Below are positions 24,371-36,600 of a DNA stretch of 64,000 bases, piece after piece (positions within the stretch are counted from its first letter, which is position 1; each line of letters starts with the position of its first letter). The position numbers and the translations under genes are program-made. The stretch spans positions 688,885-752,884 of the forward strand of contig NW_001865056.1 in the NCBI RefSeq assembly GCF_000002865.3, written 5' to 3'. The notes beneath the pieces are model-generated. The model ran no database searches and was not told the origin of the DNA. It worked only from the letters and a program-made list of their open reading frames with translations. This DNA is from Monosiga brevicollis MX1 (lineage: Eukaryota > Opisthokonta > Choanoflagellata > Craspedida > Salpingoecidae).

Positions 24371-25876
24371 TTAGATGTTGGGAACGCAGGCCAAGAGGCG
24401 CAGCTCCTCGCTGCGGGTCCCATACATGTAATGCTCGACCAGATCGGCCAATGAATCAAAGGTGCGGTCGGGGCCAACATAACGATACCGGTGGCCCACG
24501 GCCTCGATGGTGTTGTGCAGGATCTGGACGGAAGGCGGAAGGGGGACATGGTCAGAAAGGCCGGTGCGCGCTTTGTCCTATCACGCGGGAACAGGGAGAC
24601 AGGATGGCAGGGGGGCAAGCATACTCACCCGGCCGTGACGGCACATGGTAAGCGCATAGCACCGCGGCTTGGAGGCTGGTCGAATCAGAAACATGCCATC
24701 TTGCAGCCCCGCCTTGCGGAGCATGCTTTCAGCTTTCTGTCACCAGTACAGAGATAACGACGGGGTCAGAGCCAACGAGAGGGGGAATGGGGGTGGGGAG
24801 GAATTGCATTGCGTGTTGTCACACGTCCGCTTAACTACGAGGGGGCGGAAGCGGGGGCGGGCCAGACCTGGCGGTCAACGGTCATGTGAAACCAGGGTGG
24901 GTTATTTGGATTGACCGAGGGGGTCGGGGCGGGTGCCGGCATTGGGGCTGGCCGGGAGGACATGACTGGTACGGCTGGGCGGGGCATGGGTTGATGGTAC
25001 TCCACAGGCAGATCCGGAAGCACCAAATCATCTTCATAGTCGGGCACTACGCGGGAGCGTGCAAGTTTTGAGAGGGAGCTGGCGGCGAGCATGGTGGGTA
25101 CAGCAGGCCAGAGTTTGGAAAGCTGATGGAAGGACAACAAAACAAACCAGCTGGGGCGGCGCGAGGGGCTGGAATGGCAGGCGGTGGTCGAGCAGAAAGT
25201 GGCGTTGGCTGAGGACTATCCATGGGAGTTGGTAAGGGTCGCGCACGGCGCGGAATGTCAGGCCCCTACAGCAGACCACATGCCATGAGAAGGGCGCGTG
25301 AGACAAAATCCACAACGCTCGCTTGCATGTTGACTGGGATGGGGTCGCAAGGACATACGGATGAGGGACTACCGATGAGGGCGCCAGAGCCACGTAAGTC
25401 ATCGTCGCGGACTGGCATGGCGGGAGGTGCTCGCACCACGCCCGAGGCCGGAGGTGGCAGCTGTAAGTGGGAAAATAAACACGACGCACGATGGTGAGGG
25501 GCGGACAAGGTCGCCGTATAAAAAAAAGGGCAAACGCGTGCAGTCGGCGGCAGGGGCAATGGCTGGACCGGGGCCGTACCGGGCGGCGATCTAAGCTGTT
25601 GTAGGCCTCTGAGCTCTGACTGCTGGCGGAGAAGGAGGGCTGAGACTGAAAGCCACCATCGCTCTGGTACCCTCCGGGCTGAGGGGGCAGGGGTCGCCGC
25701 TGCAAGTCAATGGGAACACCATTGTTCTTGAGGACAAAGTCGTCGGAAGGCAGCTGCAACGGCGGCCGGTTGTGAATCGGGGGAACGGGCGGGGGTCCCG
25801 TCTCGTCCTCTGACTCTGACTCTGATTCGTTCACGTTTTGCACCCATTGAAAGCCGGCCCGCTGGTTCCGCGCCAT
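24371..25876 (-). CDS. Proline-rich SH2-domain adaptor (SLP-76/BLNK-like layout)
   Basis: The start at 25876 gives MARNQRAGFQWVQNV, then an acidic NESESESEDE cluster. A long low-complexity proline-rich region follows (PPPVPPIHNRPPLQLP, PLPPQPGGYQSDGG, LPTPMDSPQPTPL, RPPPAIPAPRAAP). Candidate tyrosine sites include EAYNSLDRRP and VVPDYEDDLVLPDLP. The SH2 domain is C-terminal: NPPWFHMTVDRQKAESMLRK, GMFLIRPASKPRCYALTM with the phosphate-binding Arg present, and VGHRYRYVGPDRTFDSLADL followed by VEHYMYGTRS. It stops at LACVPNI (TAA at 24371-24373). Seven or so exons; no catalytic domain. N-terminal acidic and tyrosine motifs, a central Pro region and a C-terminal SH2 match the layout of SLP-76/BLNK or SH3BP2, but orthology is not claimed. 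Probably a cytosolic phosphotyrosine scaffold. Confidence 0.8.
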
Positions 25877-25980
25877 GGTTGCACGCCCTTGCAGCGGCCC
25901 AGCTCAGCAGCTAGCCAGGCAGCCGGCGTCGTTTGCGTGATTGATACCCCCCCGCCGCCTCGCCGTCGTGTTGTGCGCGC

Positions 25981-26038
<58 letters not shown>

Positions 26039-27347
26039 GGGCAGAGGGTTGAACGGGTCGATGGTGAAATGAAAGAGATGGGCAAAAGGCCAGGACGATT
26101 TGGAACGGTTTTCTTAGGCACATACAGTGGAAAGCAGAGAGATGACGCGAGGGGCTGTAATGTGCAGAGAGCCGAAGGGGCGGCGGATGCGACAAGATGT
26201 GGTCCAGCTGATTGGGCATGCGGCATGCGACAACTTTTAGACGGATTACGTCTGGGAATGTCAGATGTTTTCTTCGGTCGGTATTGCAACACCCATGCGG
26301 GTGTCAATATGTAGCTGATAATGACGTTTTGACCCCCAGACAATAAATGCGCAGTGTCAGTCGCCGCTGAGACGAGAACAGTTGAAGCGACGCATCATCA
26401 TCCATAAGAAGAAGAAGAAGAAGAATTCGCAAAAGGGCGGCGGTATCAAGGAGAGGGCAGCTGGGTTGATGGGTCCCCGAGTTGAAGCCAGGCGGACGAG
26501 GCGGCGAAAGGGCTGGCGCGTGTTCAGGTTTAACTGCTCGCATGAACCACCGGGCGGGGGGAGCATTGTGGGGAGGCTGATAGGGAGACTCTGCGGGAGC
26601 GAAGAATGGATTGGAGGAAATGGCAGAAGAGAAACGACATTCAAGGGTGATCCAATGTAGAGAAGCGAAGCGAGGTTGGAGTTGGTCAGAGGGACAAGTC
26701 CATCGTGAATAAATGCTGACATTTATCCATGGTGGCATCAAGGTCTTTTCAGAGAATGCGTTAGTTTTGCATTCGCATGATAGAGAGACGGCTTGACCCG
26801 GATGGCCGAGGTAGAGAAAGACCTTTGTAGTTTTCTCGTTTTTCCGGCAGCAGCAACAGCAGCCGCTCAACCGCTCCAGCACGGCGCTGGACACCCGACA
26901 GGTACGGCGGATCCCCGACAACACGACGATACCAACGATGTGACTCCACAAGCTGGCGAGCGTTGGGGCCCAGAGTAGCAAAGGGCTTTTGACGGGATCC
27001 GAGCAGAAAGGGCGCGGGGCAAATGTGTGTGTGCTTGTGTGTGTGTGTGCATGTGTGTGTGTGTGTGATCACGCAGGGATGAACGTCGGGGGCGGAGACC
27101 CTTGCCGGCTACTACTACCCAGGGCCGATCATGCCTCTGATTGATTGTTATTTTTATGTTGATTTTTTCTGTGGTGGTCTTGGGCTGGTCATGCTCTTGC
27201 CGTTCACCCTGACCCGCACCCGCGCTCTTGCCCTGTGCTCCCATAGCTCGGCGCTTCAGACCACCCACACACCGCGCGCGCGCGCGCGAGGGGGAGGGGG
27301 CAGTGTTTGATTTCTATCCACCGGCGACAAATTGCGTTTTGCTCTAC

Positions 27348-27379
<32 letters not shown>

Positions 27380-27552
27380 CATTTTTATTTTTTTATCGTT
27401 TTTACTTTTTTACTTTTTTTTTTTTCACTCGCTCAAGGCGCTCAAGATCATTCTCGAGGAGCAGCTCAGGGGACGTTTGCCCCTCGCTTGCGCGGCTTGC
27501 TGTTGATCGCTGTCTCCCCTCTTTGCCTCTGTTCCCCGGTTGATCTTGGGGG
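25877..27552. promoter_or_regulatory. Divergent intergenic region (SH2 adaptor / SVOP-like transporter)
   Basis: 1.68 kb between two start codons pointing apart. It contains (GA)n at 25984-26037, short AAG repeats near 26408-26424, a (TG)n patch at about 27025-27067, a CG repeat near 27278-27289, and (TTG)n plus poly-T at about 27346-27425. A 225-codon open frame on the - strand (26304-26981) has no recognisable domain. I see no confident gene here. Confidence 0.45.
25984..26037. repeat. (GA)n microsatellite
   Basis: About 26 GA units starting about 110 bp upstream of the SH2 adaptor start codon. Confidence 0.95.
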
Positions 27553-29767
27553 ATGGAGCAGGCGGCTTTGCTGCGGGACGATGGCTCCCCCAATGTGTCG
27601 GACGTTGAGGGTGGTCTGCGCTCGGCTGTAGATGACGAGACTTGCGTACGTCAATTGGCCCGTGCCGCTGGGCCCTGGTGATGGTGGTCGCGGTGCGCTT
27701 GCGCTCGCGCTGCGGCGTTCTCACCTCGGATCTTTTGCATCCGCAGCCGGCGGTGCTGGACCTGGAGCAGGCCTTTCACCGCATCGGCTACGGCTGGCAA
27801 CAAATCCGTGTTCTTGTGATCTGTGGCCTCTGCTTCTGCACTGATAGTATCGGTTGGTTCACGTCTCCTGTGTGTCGCGCGCCACTCATGCCTGCTCGTG
27901 TCTGCTCGCGTCTCGATAACACTCTCAAACCCTCGCTTGCCACCCGGCTTTTGGTTTTCAGAGGTCGGTCTGCTCTCCTTTTTGCAGGCCGAAGCCAAGG
28001 TAGACTTTCACCTCTCCACTACCGAGGAATCGCTCCTCACCTCCATCGTCTTTGCCGGCGAGCTGACCGGTTCGTCCATCTTGTTCTCGTGCCGACCGGC
28101 GTGCAGGCATCATCCCAATCATTTCACGCATGTCTGCACCCGTCAACCCCCAGGTGCCTTGATCTTTGGACCCATGGCTGATCGCTATGGTCGCAAAGCT
28201 GCTACGTTTGCCTCGGCTGCCCTTGTCGCCATTGCTGGCGTAGCCAGGTACGCGCGACTCAAGGGACACCGCCCACATGGGTTTCTTGCTTGATTGCCCT
28301 TGTTCCGTTATCGTGTTTGTTTGTTTGTTTTTCTTGATTTTTTTTTTCTTTTTTCTTTTTTGACCGATCGATGTTCACGGGGTTGCCACTGCCGTCTCGC
28401 TTCCTACAGTGCATTTGCGCCCAACTTTGAGGTTTTGGTTGCGCTGCGCGCCTTTGTCGGCCTGGGCATTGGTGGCATGGCCGTCCCCTTTGACATCTTG
28501 GCCGAGTTTATGCCCTCGGAATATCGTGGCAAGGGTATGTCATCTGCTTCGAATTGTGGGTGGGGCTTTTATTCTTGTTTTTTTTTCCTGACCCCGAACT
28601 TGACTGCACGTGCCGAGCACTGTCCGTGATTTGTTTTGTTTTCGTTTTGCTTCTGTCGGCCTGAACCTCACACCTGTTTTGCGGGTGGCTCGGCACGCAG
28701 CCTTGATGGGCATTGAATTTTTTTGGACCTTTGGCACGTTGTTTGTCAATGGACTGGCGTGGGCCATGCTCTCGGCTGAGGGCTGGCGCCTTTTGGTTGG
28801 GTTGTGCTCAGTCCCCGTGGTCTTGGCAATGCTCTCGTTTCCCTTCATGCCAGAAAGCCCGCACTGGCTTTTGACGGTTGGGCGATCTGAGGATGCAGTC
28901 GTGGTTCTGCGCCGCGCGGGTGAGCTCAATGGGCGGCCTGGCGCTATTGGGCCCAACACGCGAATCGTTCTTCATCACGAGACGACCCCCAGCATCAAGT
29001 ATTCCCTGAGCTCGTCCCCGCCGTCTGCGAAGAAGTACAGCAGGACCGATGGTGATGGCACGAGCGACAGCGACAGCGATGAAGAGCGCGAGCGCCGGGC
29101 GCAAGTCACCATCCAAGATGACGCGCAGAGCGTGGGAAGCCTCAAGGAAGAGGCAGCACACAACTCGATGAGTGTGCGGGCCCTGTTCCAGGCCAAGTAC
29201 CTGCGCACAACGCTGCTGCTGTTCACCACGTGGTTCTCGACGGGATTGACCTATTACGGGACGGTGCTGATTGCGCCCGAGTTTTTCTCGCAGTCGGATG
29301 ATCCGACGGACTTTAACTATCCGTCGCTCTTCATCACCTCCCTCGCCGAGCTCTTTTCGTGTACACTGGCCTTTTTCCTGATTGATCGAGTCGGGCGCAA
29401 GGCGCTCTCAGGCTGGGCATACCTCACCTGCGGTGTGTTCACGGCCATCCTCATGGGGGCCAAGCACATGCCCAAGGGTCTGGGCATTGTGTTGCTCATG
29501 GTGGCGCGCGGGTCCATTTTCATTGGCACGAGCACCACCTGGGTGGTGACGCCCGAGCTGTACCCGACAACCGTCCGTGCGGCTGGGCACAGCTGGTGCA
29601 ATGCCCTGGCGCGCGTCGGAGCCTTTGCTACCCCGTATTGGGGCAACACGGAGGCCGTGCCTTTTGAATTGCGCCTGCTTTTCTATGCCGTCTTTGACGT
29701 GGTGGCCGCCGTGGCCTCCTTCTCTTTTCCGAAGGAGACGGCCGGCAAAGCGCTCATGGACGATTAG
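27553..29767 (+). CDS. SVOP/SV2-like major facilitator superfamily transporter
   Basis: Twelve-helix MFS transporter of the SV2/SVOP/SLC22 group. The start at 27553 gives MEQAALLRDDGSPNVSDVEG. Helix 1 spans an in-phase splice: IRVLVICGLCFCTDSI|EVGLLSFL. The MFS signature GPMADRYGRKAA lies between helices 2 and 3. It is followed by LVALRAFVGLGIGGMAVP, AEFMPSEYRGK, EFFWTFGTLFVNGLAWAM and FMPESPHWLLTVGR, which are typical SVOP wording. A long Ser/Asp/Glu-rich cytoplasmic loop (about 28985-29160) separates the halves. The second half has AKYLRTTLLLFTTWFSTGL, FLIDRVGRKALSG (second signature) and VTPELYPTTVRAAGHSW. It stops after GKALMDD at 29767. Six exons, the last more than 1 kb. Substrate unknown; probably plasma membrane or vesicle. 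SV2/SVOP relatives sit on synaptic vesicles in animals. Confidence 0.9.
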
Positions 29768-31500
29768 ACGGCAAAAGTTTCAAGAGAGACCCTTTTTTTT
29801 TCTATTGTTTTGTCTTTGAAGTGTGCATGTATGTGTGACTGACTGTGAATGTATGGATGTGTGCACATGCGCGTGCAGGCTGAGAGTGGCCGAGTGCCTG
29901 TGATGGTAAAAGACGGCAGGGCAGGCGCGAACGCAAACGTTTAGAAGTAGGGGACAATCAAACACGCGAACGGATTTTATCTTTGCTTTTGTCTGACTTT
30001 TTGTTTTGTCTGACTTTTGGTGGTGGCTGAATGTCAGACAGAACCAGTGGGAGTTCTTAAGAATCCGTGGGGGTTGGATTGGTTTTTCTTCAGAACCAGT
30101 AGAGTACCACGTCAAGCCGCGTGGATGGCGAGACCCACATGCCAGACGTTTATGTCCTATTATGGTGTCCTATATTTTGTGGAACTGCTCGCGTTACTCC
30201 CATCGATTCCCACACGCCCGCCTACCCAACACCACTCCGCGCTCCATACCCTGCTGCATGCTTCTTTTGTTCGGGGCACATGCGCTTGGCATGTGTGAAC
30301 GTCTCTCTCCAACTCTCGTGCCTGAACAACGATGGCCGCCCCGTGTTGTCGGGCGGGATGACGGGTTTCGGGGTCAGATGCGCCCAGGATTGGGGAAAAC
30401 AAAAAGTGTGGCCCTTATGACGCGACTGTCAATATTTCGGTGGGGAGCATTTTCAAACGTGCTCAACACTCTGAACGCACTGGTTCGTGGCGGACAGGCT
30501 GTGTGTGTTGGATTGATGGTGCGTTTGGCTTTTTCGTGCCATATCAAACAGATGATACACGATTCGCCGGACAAGTAGCAGACAGACAGACAGACAGACA
30601 GACATTTATGATGCCATGCGGTTGTTGGGACGAGGCAAGGTCGCATCTGGCCTCGCCGATTCCGAGGAACTGGCTCGATACGCCATGCAGGTCGATCCAT
30701 GGAGGCAGAATGACGGCATATGGTCTTTGGACATGAGTTTGGCAACCTGTGCGCGGGAGGGAGGTTGCCCCCTTTCAAATGGCTCCGCTCCTTAACGCCA
30801 CCAACGTCAATGTGAAGGGTCACGCACAGGCAGACAGAGAGACGAGAGAGAGCGAGAGAGCGAGAAAGAGAGGAGAGAGAGAGATTACACACCTCGCGCC
30901 TTGTGTGGGTGTGGGTCGGTGCATGTCATGGGATATGTGCGTAAAGGACGCTTTTTTGTTGGAAAAACACTTTACTCCTCTCTCTCTCTTGAAAATCTCT
31001 TGGCTCTCTTGAACCGTCTCGTCCCTTCTCTCTATCTCTGTATCCGTCTCTCTCTGCCAGTATTAAGTATCTGTCTGTGTGTGTGTCTCTCCCTCTCAAT
31101 CTCTCTGTTCACTTCTCTCTTCTCTCTGTCTCTCTGTCTGTCTCTCTCTCTGTCTCTGTCTCTCTTCCCCCACACCTTCTCTCTCTCTCTCTTTTTTCTC
31201 TCTCTCTCTCTTTTTTCTCTCTCTCTCTCTCTTCTGTGCTGTGCCGGGTTTCCGAGTTGATCGCCGCAATTTCTTCTGTTTGCTCAAGGGTTGATTGCCG
31301 GTTCCTTGGCTGGTTGGGCCTTCAAGACACCTTTGCCTCTGCCTGCTCCATCACAGCAACAGTCTTAGCTCACCCAGCGTGTGTCAAGGTACGTCGCCCC
31401 ACCGGTCAGTCGGTGTGCGCCACTCGTCCCTTTTTCTTCACTCCCGGCACAACAAAGGCCTTGGTGTTGCATCGTGTGCAACTAGTTCAACGCAAACTCC

Positions 31501-31597
<97 letters not shown>

Positions 31598-31599
31598 TC
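31501..31599. repeat. (CT)n tract ending in the assembly gap
   Basis: Nearly perfect CT array that runs directly into the run of N. The gap almost certainly reflects failure to sequence or assemble across this repeat. Confidence 0.9.
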
Positions 31600-31649
31600 N
31601 NNNNNNNNNNNNNNNNNNNNNNNNNNNNNNNNNNNNNNNNNNNNNNNNN
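31600..31649. other. Assembly gap (50 N)
   Basis: Fifty consecutive N. The round number suggests a fixed-size placeholder rather than a measured gap, so true spacing between flanking sequences is unknown. Confidence 0.98.
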
Positions 31650-31818
31650 GCTGCCACACATTGTGGCCTCGTGCATTCGACCTGCACTCTGGTGGCAGCA
31701 GTCTGCTTTCCCTTTTCGGCTTGGATAGCGGGGTGCTGGCTCCTCTCGCGGGACTCTGATTGTGACAAGCCCCGCGTACGGTCGAATCATCGTTCTTCAG
31801 CGCCGCTCTCATTCCAAG

Positions 31819-31819
<1 letters not shown>

Positions 31820-31851
<32 letters not shown>
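31820..31851. repeat. (CA)n microsatellite
   Basis: About 16 CA units, about 230 bp upstream of the receptor pseudokinase start codon. Confidence 0.92.
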
Positions 31852-31854
<3 letters not shown>

Positions 31855-32081
31855 CTCAACGCTGTTGGTGACGGGGACCAGAAGGGACAGGTGTAACCAA
31901 CCTCGCCCCACGGCTGCTGCTGCTGCCGCAGTCATTGCTCGTCGACCCACGTTTCATCGTCGCGCACGGCACCACGGACAACCATCATGAACAAAGGTCT
32001 GCGGCGGCAACAAACACATCTCCTTTTACCCCCCCTCGCCACCAGCGGCACCCTTGTACCGCTGGTTATCGTGGGCTCGTC

Positions 32082-33593
32082 ATGAAGACCCTGGTGGTCT
32101 TGGCCCACCTCCTGGCTGCCTGCGCATGGCTTCCATCCCACAGCACTGCCGCCCCGCTGCTCTACGTCGCTACCCTCCCCAACCAAAGGCTTGCCACCAC
32201 GGTTGCCGACTGCGCCAGTCCCCTCGCTGCTATTGGTTGGACCCTCCACCAAACCCCACAAGTCTCCAGCTATGACCTCTGTTTGATTTCCTCCCTTGTC
32301 AGCGACCCCGACCTGCCCATCTGCAACCATACCCTCTACGTGGACCAAAGCTTCGATGCCTACACCCAGACCCCAGTCATCCTTCAGCGTCTCGCCCTCT
32401 ACAATGCCGTCCTCATACTTTGCAGGTACACGCCGCAAACACGCCATCTCGACACATACAAACACACCAACTCGATGCGTTGACTGATCCAGCCACCAGC
32501 CACCACACCACAACCCGTCACCATCCATCCCAGACATGGCTCGCGCTAGCCCTACCTCAACTTGCCTTGCATGTGTTTGCAGCCCCACCTCGACTCAAAA
32601 TGAACTCATCTCTAATTTCATGGAGGTTCGCTGCCCCAAGTCATGCCCAAAGAAGCTCGCCCCGCTCCCTCTGCCCCCGGTGATTCACCCAACACATGTG
32701 ACCATTAGTTTCAAGCCAACGTCACCTACGAACTCCTCGACATCCAAGAGTGTCCCAGCCCCAGCCCCGCTCTTGAACTGGCTGTTAAAGCACCCGCCGT
32801 CATCATCTTGGACATCAACCTCAATGTCCAGCAAGCTGTCAATGCGCTTCTCGCCCTACGCTCGCGCAACTGGCTTCAAGAACCGTACGACGCGCTGCCA
32901 TTATCTCAAACGCCTTTCCCCGTGTGTATGTTCCGAGTCGGCCCTGCACTTCATCAAGGCTCACCCTGTTGTGATTGCCATTTTCCACGCTACCCTTTCC
33001 TCCCGCGTTGGATTCCCGCATCAACAAGCACAGTGTACCCGTTCTCTTTGCGGGACGTTTTTACGCCGAATATGAGGACATTATCCTTTTTCTTGGCGGA
33101 ATCGATGTCAATCTAGCTGTATGCTCGCGCACCCATGCTCTTTCCACCCATGCTCGACTGAATGGTCACACGCATGACAGTCTCTTCCAATTGCCCCCCG
33201 CCCCTTCACTATGACTAATCCTCTGCTGTGCGATTGCCATTGTATGCATTTGCGACACCTTCCACAGGAGCAAGTGGCCAATCATGCTATGCTTCTTGTG
33301 CCGCCATTCCAAGGGCTGGAGAACCTCTGCGTGCCGGGCAGTGCTTTGGATGATATCCTGCGACCAACAGCAAATGACATTGACCTGCTCGACCCTGCCA
33401 TTGACGAGATTGTCATCTCCCGCCATCGCTTCACACTCACGCCACCACCCGCAAATTTTGATTTTGAATTACGACGGCCTGAGCTTGTATTCCCTGCTAT
33501 GCGCCGCGTTGTATGTTCCTGGCTTACTGCTCACACTCCTCCCGTTGACTTGACACCCATCGCGTCTGTGGGGGCCCCTTGCCTGTTCGACCT

Positions 33594-33628
<35 letters not shown>

Positions 33629-36600
33629 CAACCTAGTTTTCTCCGGTGTAGAACAATACGTGGACCTGTTTCGACGGCGTTACCGGCCTCTTGACGCCCA
33701 TACCCAAGCTTCTTCTCGGCGGCTTTCCCGCTGGCAGCTACCCCATCTCGCGAAGCGTCGCTCGCATTACTATTGAAAGTGTCATACCCATGTGAGTCCC
33801 TCTGCTGACAGCGCCCTTTGTCTTTTGGCATGCCACGTTGCAAGTATCTGCACCCCCCGTCTTGCTGGCTGATTGCCTCATCACATCCGTGTGCAAATAG
33901 CATGGAACCTGACTTGGCTTTGCGACACGAACTTCAACTGGAAAGTTTGGCTGCCTCGGCCAACGCCAGCAATGGCCTTGTCTCGCTGATACCCACCCTC
34001 GTTGATTGCACTGACCTGGATCAAAGTGGCGCCCCCCCAAACGTGCTCCTGCTGCACGCCCATGCGTGCCCCGACTACGATGGCTGCGATGTGCCATACC
34101 TCATCTTTGACGACTTTACCGACACAGACATGACCTGCGGCATCCAAACCCGCTCGCTTGACGCTTGGTTCTCCGTGGTAGCTCATGCACTCGCCTCAGC
34201 CGGCCTGGATACCATCTTGCTCCTTGTGGTTGACTATCTACCCACCATCAACATCAGCCATCTCCTGGAGGTGGCAAATCTGGTTGTCGATGATGTCTTG
34301 AGTCTGAGCTACAGCATTCAAGCACCCGAAGAAGTCGAGGTCGCTTATCGAATCGATGAGTGGATTGATGCCCATGCGTTCCGGCCTGTCGTCGTGTTGC
34401 TTGAGAACCTTGAGCTCGCGGACATGCTCGAGGATGTCAAAGGGCTTCTTCAGGCTCCAGCCCTCATCTTCATTGGACCATATGGCCCCATCAACAGCTT
34501 GGAGCCGAGTCATTGGCCGTGTGCCTTTCAAGTCGGTAATGTCGGCCTGTTCAACAGCTCGGCAACACCCCTCAGCATCCCCTATGACTCACGGATGACA
34601 TTTGAGCTCGTTGACCAAATTGTCAACGATGCTGCACGCACCTTTGGATTTGGTAGCGATGATGCCCGAACCCGTGCTGCCTTGACCGCCGCCACAGCTG
34701 CTTATGTTCTTGAACACACCCACGACCCTGTGGATGATGACCAGAGCAACAACGGCAACGAACCCAGCACACATCGCCACATCGTCACTGAGCAAATATA
34801 TCTCGTTCGAGTTATAGAAAGCACTTTGATTCCGATCATGGCCATTGACGTGGATACGCACCGCGCCGCCTTTCCAGACATCACCGATCAAGTGGCCTGC
34901 CTTGCCGCCACCGCTGCTCCCACTACTACCACCACCACCAGTCCGACAACAATTGATTCAACCCCCACGGCGCAAGCCAGTCGCGGGCGTACGACCTGGT
35001 CCACCGAATCTGTTGTCGGCTTGGTGGTGGGCCTGGCAATTGGCATTTTAGTCTTAATCTTGTTATTCATATATTGTTGGCGTCGGCGGCACATTCACAG
35101 GAATCGGCTCGACGCAAATTTGCCGAGCAAACTGGGTGCATCAGGGCGTAATCTTGACTTGCGGGCCTCGGGCATTATCAGTCTACATGAGCTCTTTGGC
35201 CATGGTATTGAGATGGTGGAAGATCCCAAGCAGCCTGGGGTCACGTTTCTTCGCCTTCTATTGAACAAGACAGTGGTTGGACTTGATGAACAGCTACCGG
35301 CTCAGCTGGAGTTGCTGGCCCCTCGTCCGGGCCGCCCGTCAATCCTTGCGCCCTTTGCTGTCACCTTTCCGTATTTGACTCCGTCTGCCTGGCCGCTCGT
35401 CTTTTTTCGCGTAAGGCCCGGGGCCCCTCATCATCGTATTTGTGTTTCGTTGTTTTTTTTGTTTTGTTTTTTGTGGTTTTTGTTTTTTAGTTTTTGGGGT
35501 TTTGTTTTTTTGTTTTTTGTTTTTCGCTGCTGTTTTTCGTTTTCTCTCTCTCGTTTCTCTCGCCACTGGCATTGATGGTCGAGCTCAAAGGCCCGGTACC
35601 ATGCTTCCTAGCTCATCTGGCAACGCTTTTCTGACGTGTAGTATGATGAAAGCCTGACCGCGGTGCTGTGCAGCAAGCTGGATGAGACCTTGTCGGCATC
35701 TGGACCTGAGCGCCTTCGAGCGGCCAGTGCAGTTACTGGATTGCTGCGCCAACTCTTTCAATCCGGCTTTGCACTTCCCTGGATCACGAGCCAGATGTTA
35801 ACGCGCAGAAAGGCGATAACAAACGTGAAAAAAACCACCAAGCCGAAGCGGGACCAAGAGCATGGCCACAAGCTCGCCTCTACCTCAACAGCCATCACGA
35901 CCCTGCCTGACCCCACGGTACCGGACGCTCCAGAATTGGAGACTGCAGTCACACGGCCTGGCACGCAATTCCCACACCATGTGCAGCCTGCTACAGCTGG
36001 GAATTGGCAACTGTGCCCCTTTCAACTCCTGCTCAGCCGTGCCGATCAGCGAGATCAAAAGATGCGACTGCAACAACTCATGACCCTTCAGTCTAGTCGC
36101 TGGGCTGCACCCGAGGTCTTGACAAACTTTGAGGTGAGCATGAGGGGTCCTCTTGCTCTTTTGAATCACCCCCCACTACTCACGCAAGGTTCGTCCTGTT
36201 TCCTTTTTGGTCCAGGTGACTGAAAAGAGCATGGTATATTCTGTGGGTGTGTTTGTGTGGGAGATCATGAGTCATGGTGTCACGGTATGTCCATCGTGTA
36301 CACCCGGTGTACATGCACGAAGTTATCTGGTCCGTTTCATTGAGGTGATGCTCTTTTGAAGTTGCTCAACAACTTACCCCGAGTATCGCTCCATGATGAT
36401 ACCAAAGGTTCCATACGTGCATCAGCGCTTGTTGGAGGCTCATGATAGCATACGTTCAGGGCGGCGTCTTGAGGTGGGTGCATGCTTTTGAGTCACAAAT
36501 TTCTGATGCGGCTGCAGGCTCACATCGTGGCTACATCATGGCTGGGATAGGTGACAGCCATTGACCCGGCGCTAAGTACAATGTTGCAGCTGTGCTGGCG

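Larger units (their letters stand above)
29768..32081. other. Largest gene-free stretch in the window, with an assembly gap
   Basis: 2.3 kb between two + strand genes. It holds a (CAGA)n patch near 30581-30604, GAGA-rich sequence at about 30835-30880, a 600-bp CT-rich zone (about 30975-31599), the gap, and a (CA)n at 31820-31851. The longest open frames (about 190 codons at 30006-30578) show no domain or codon bias like the flanking genes. Nothing coding is supported. Confidence 0.5.

Noticed and set aside
26304-26981. A 225-codon - strand open frame in the SH2-adaptor/SVOP intergenic region
   Set aside because: No domain, poly-Cys and poly-Leu low-complexity stretches, and no clear splice partners.
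30006-30578. A 190-codon + strand open frame downstream of the transporter
   Set aside because: Composition unlike the flanking genes and no recognisable domain or splice context.
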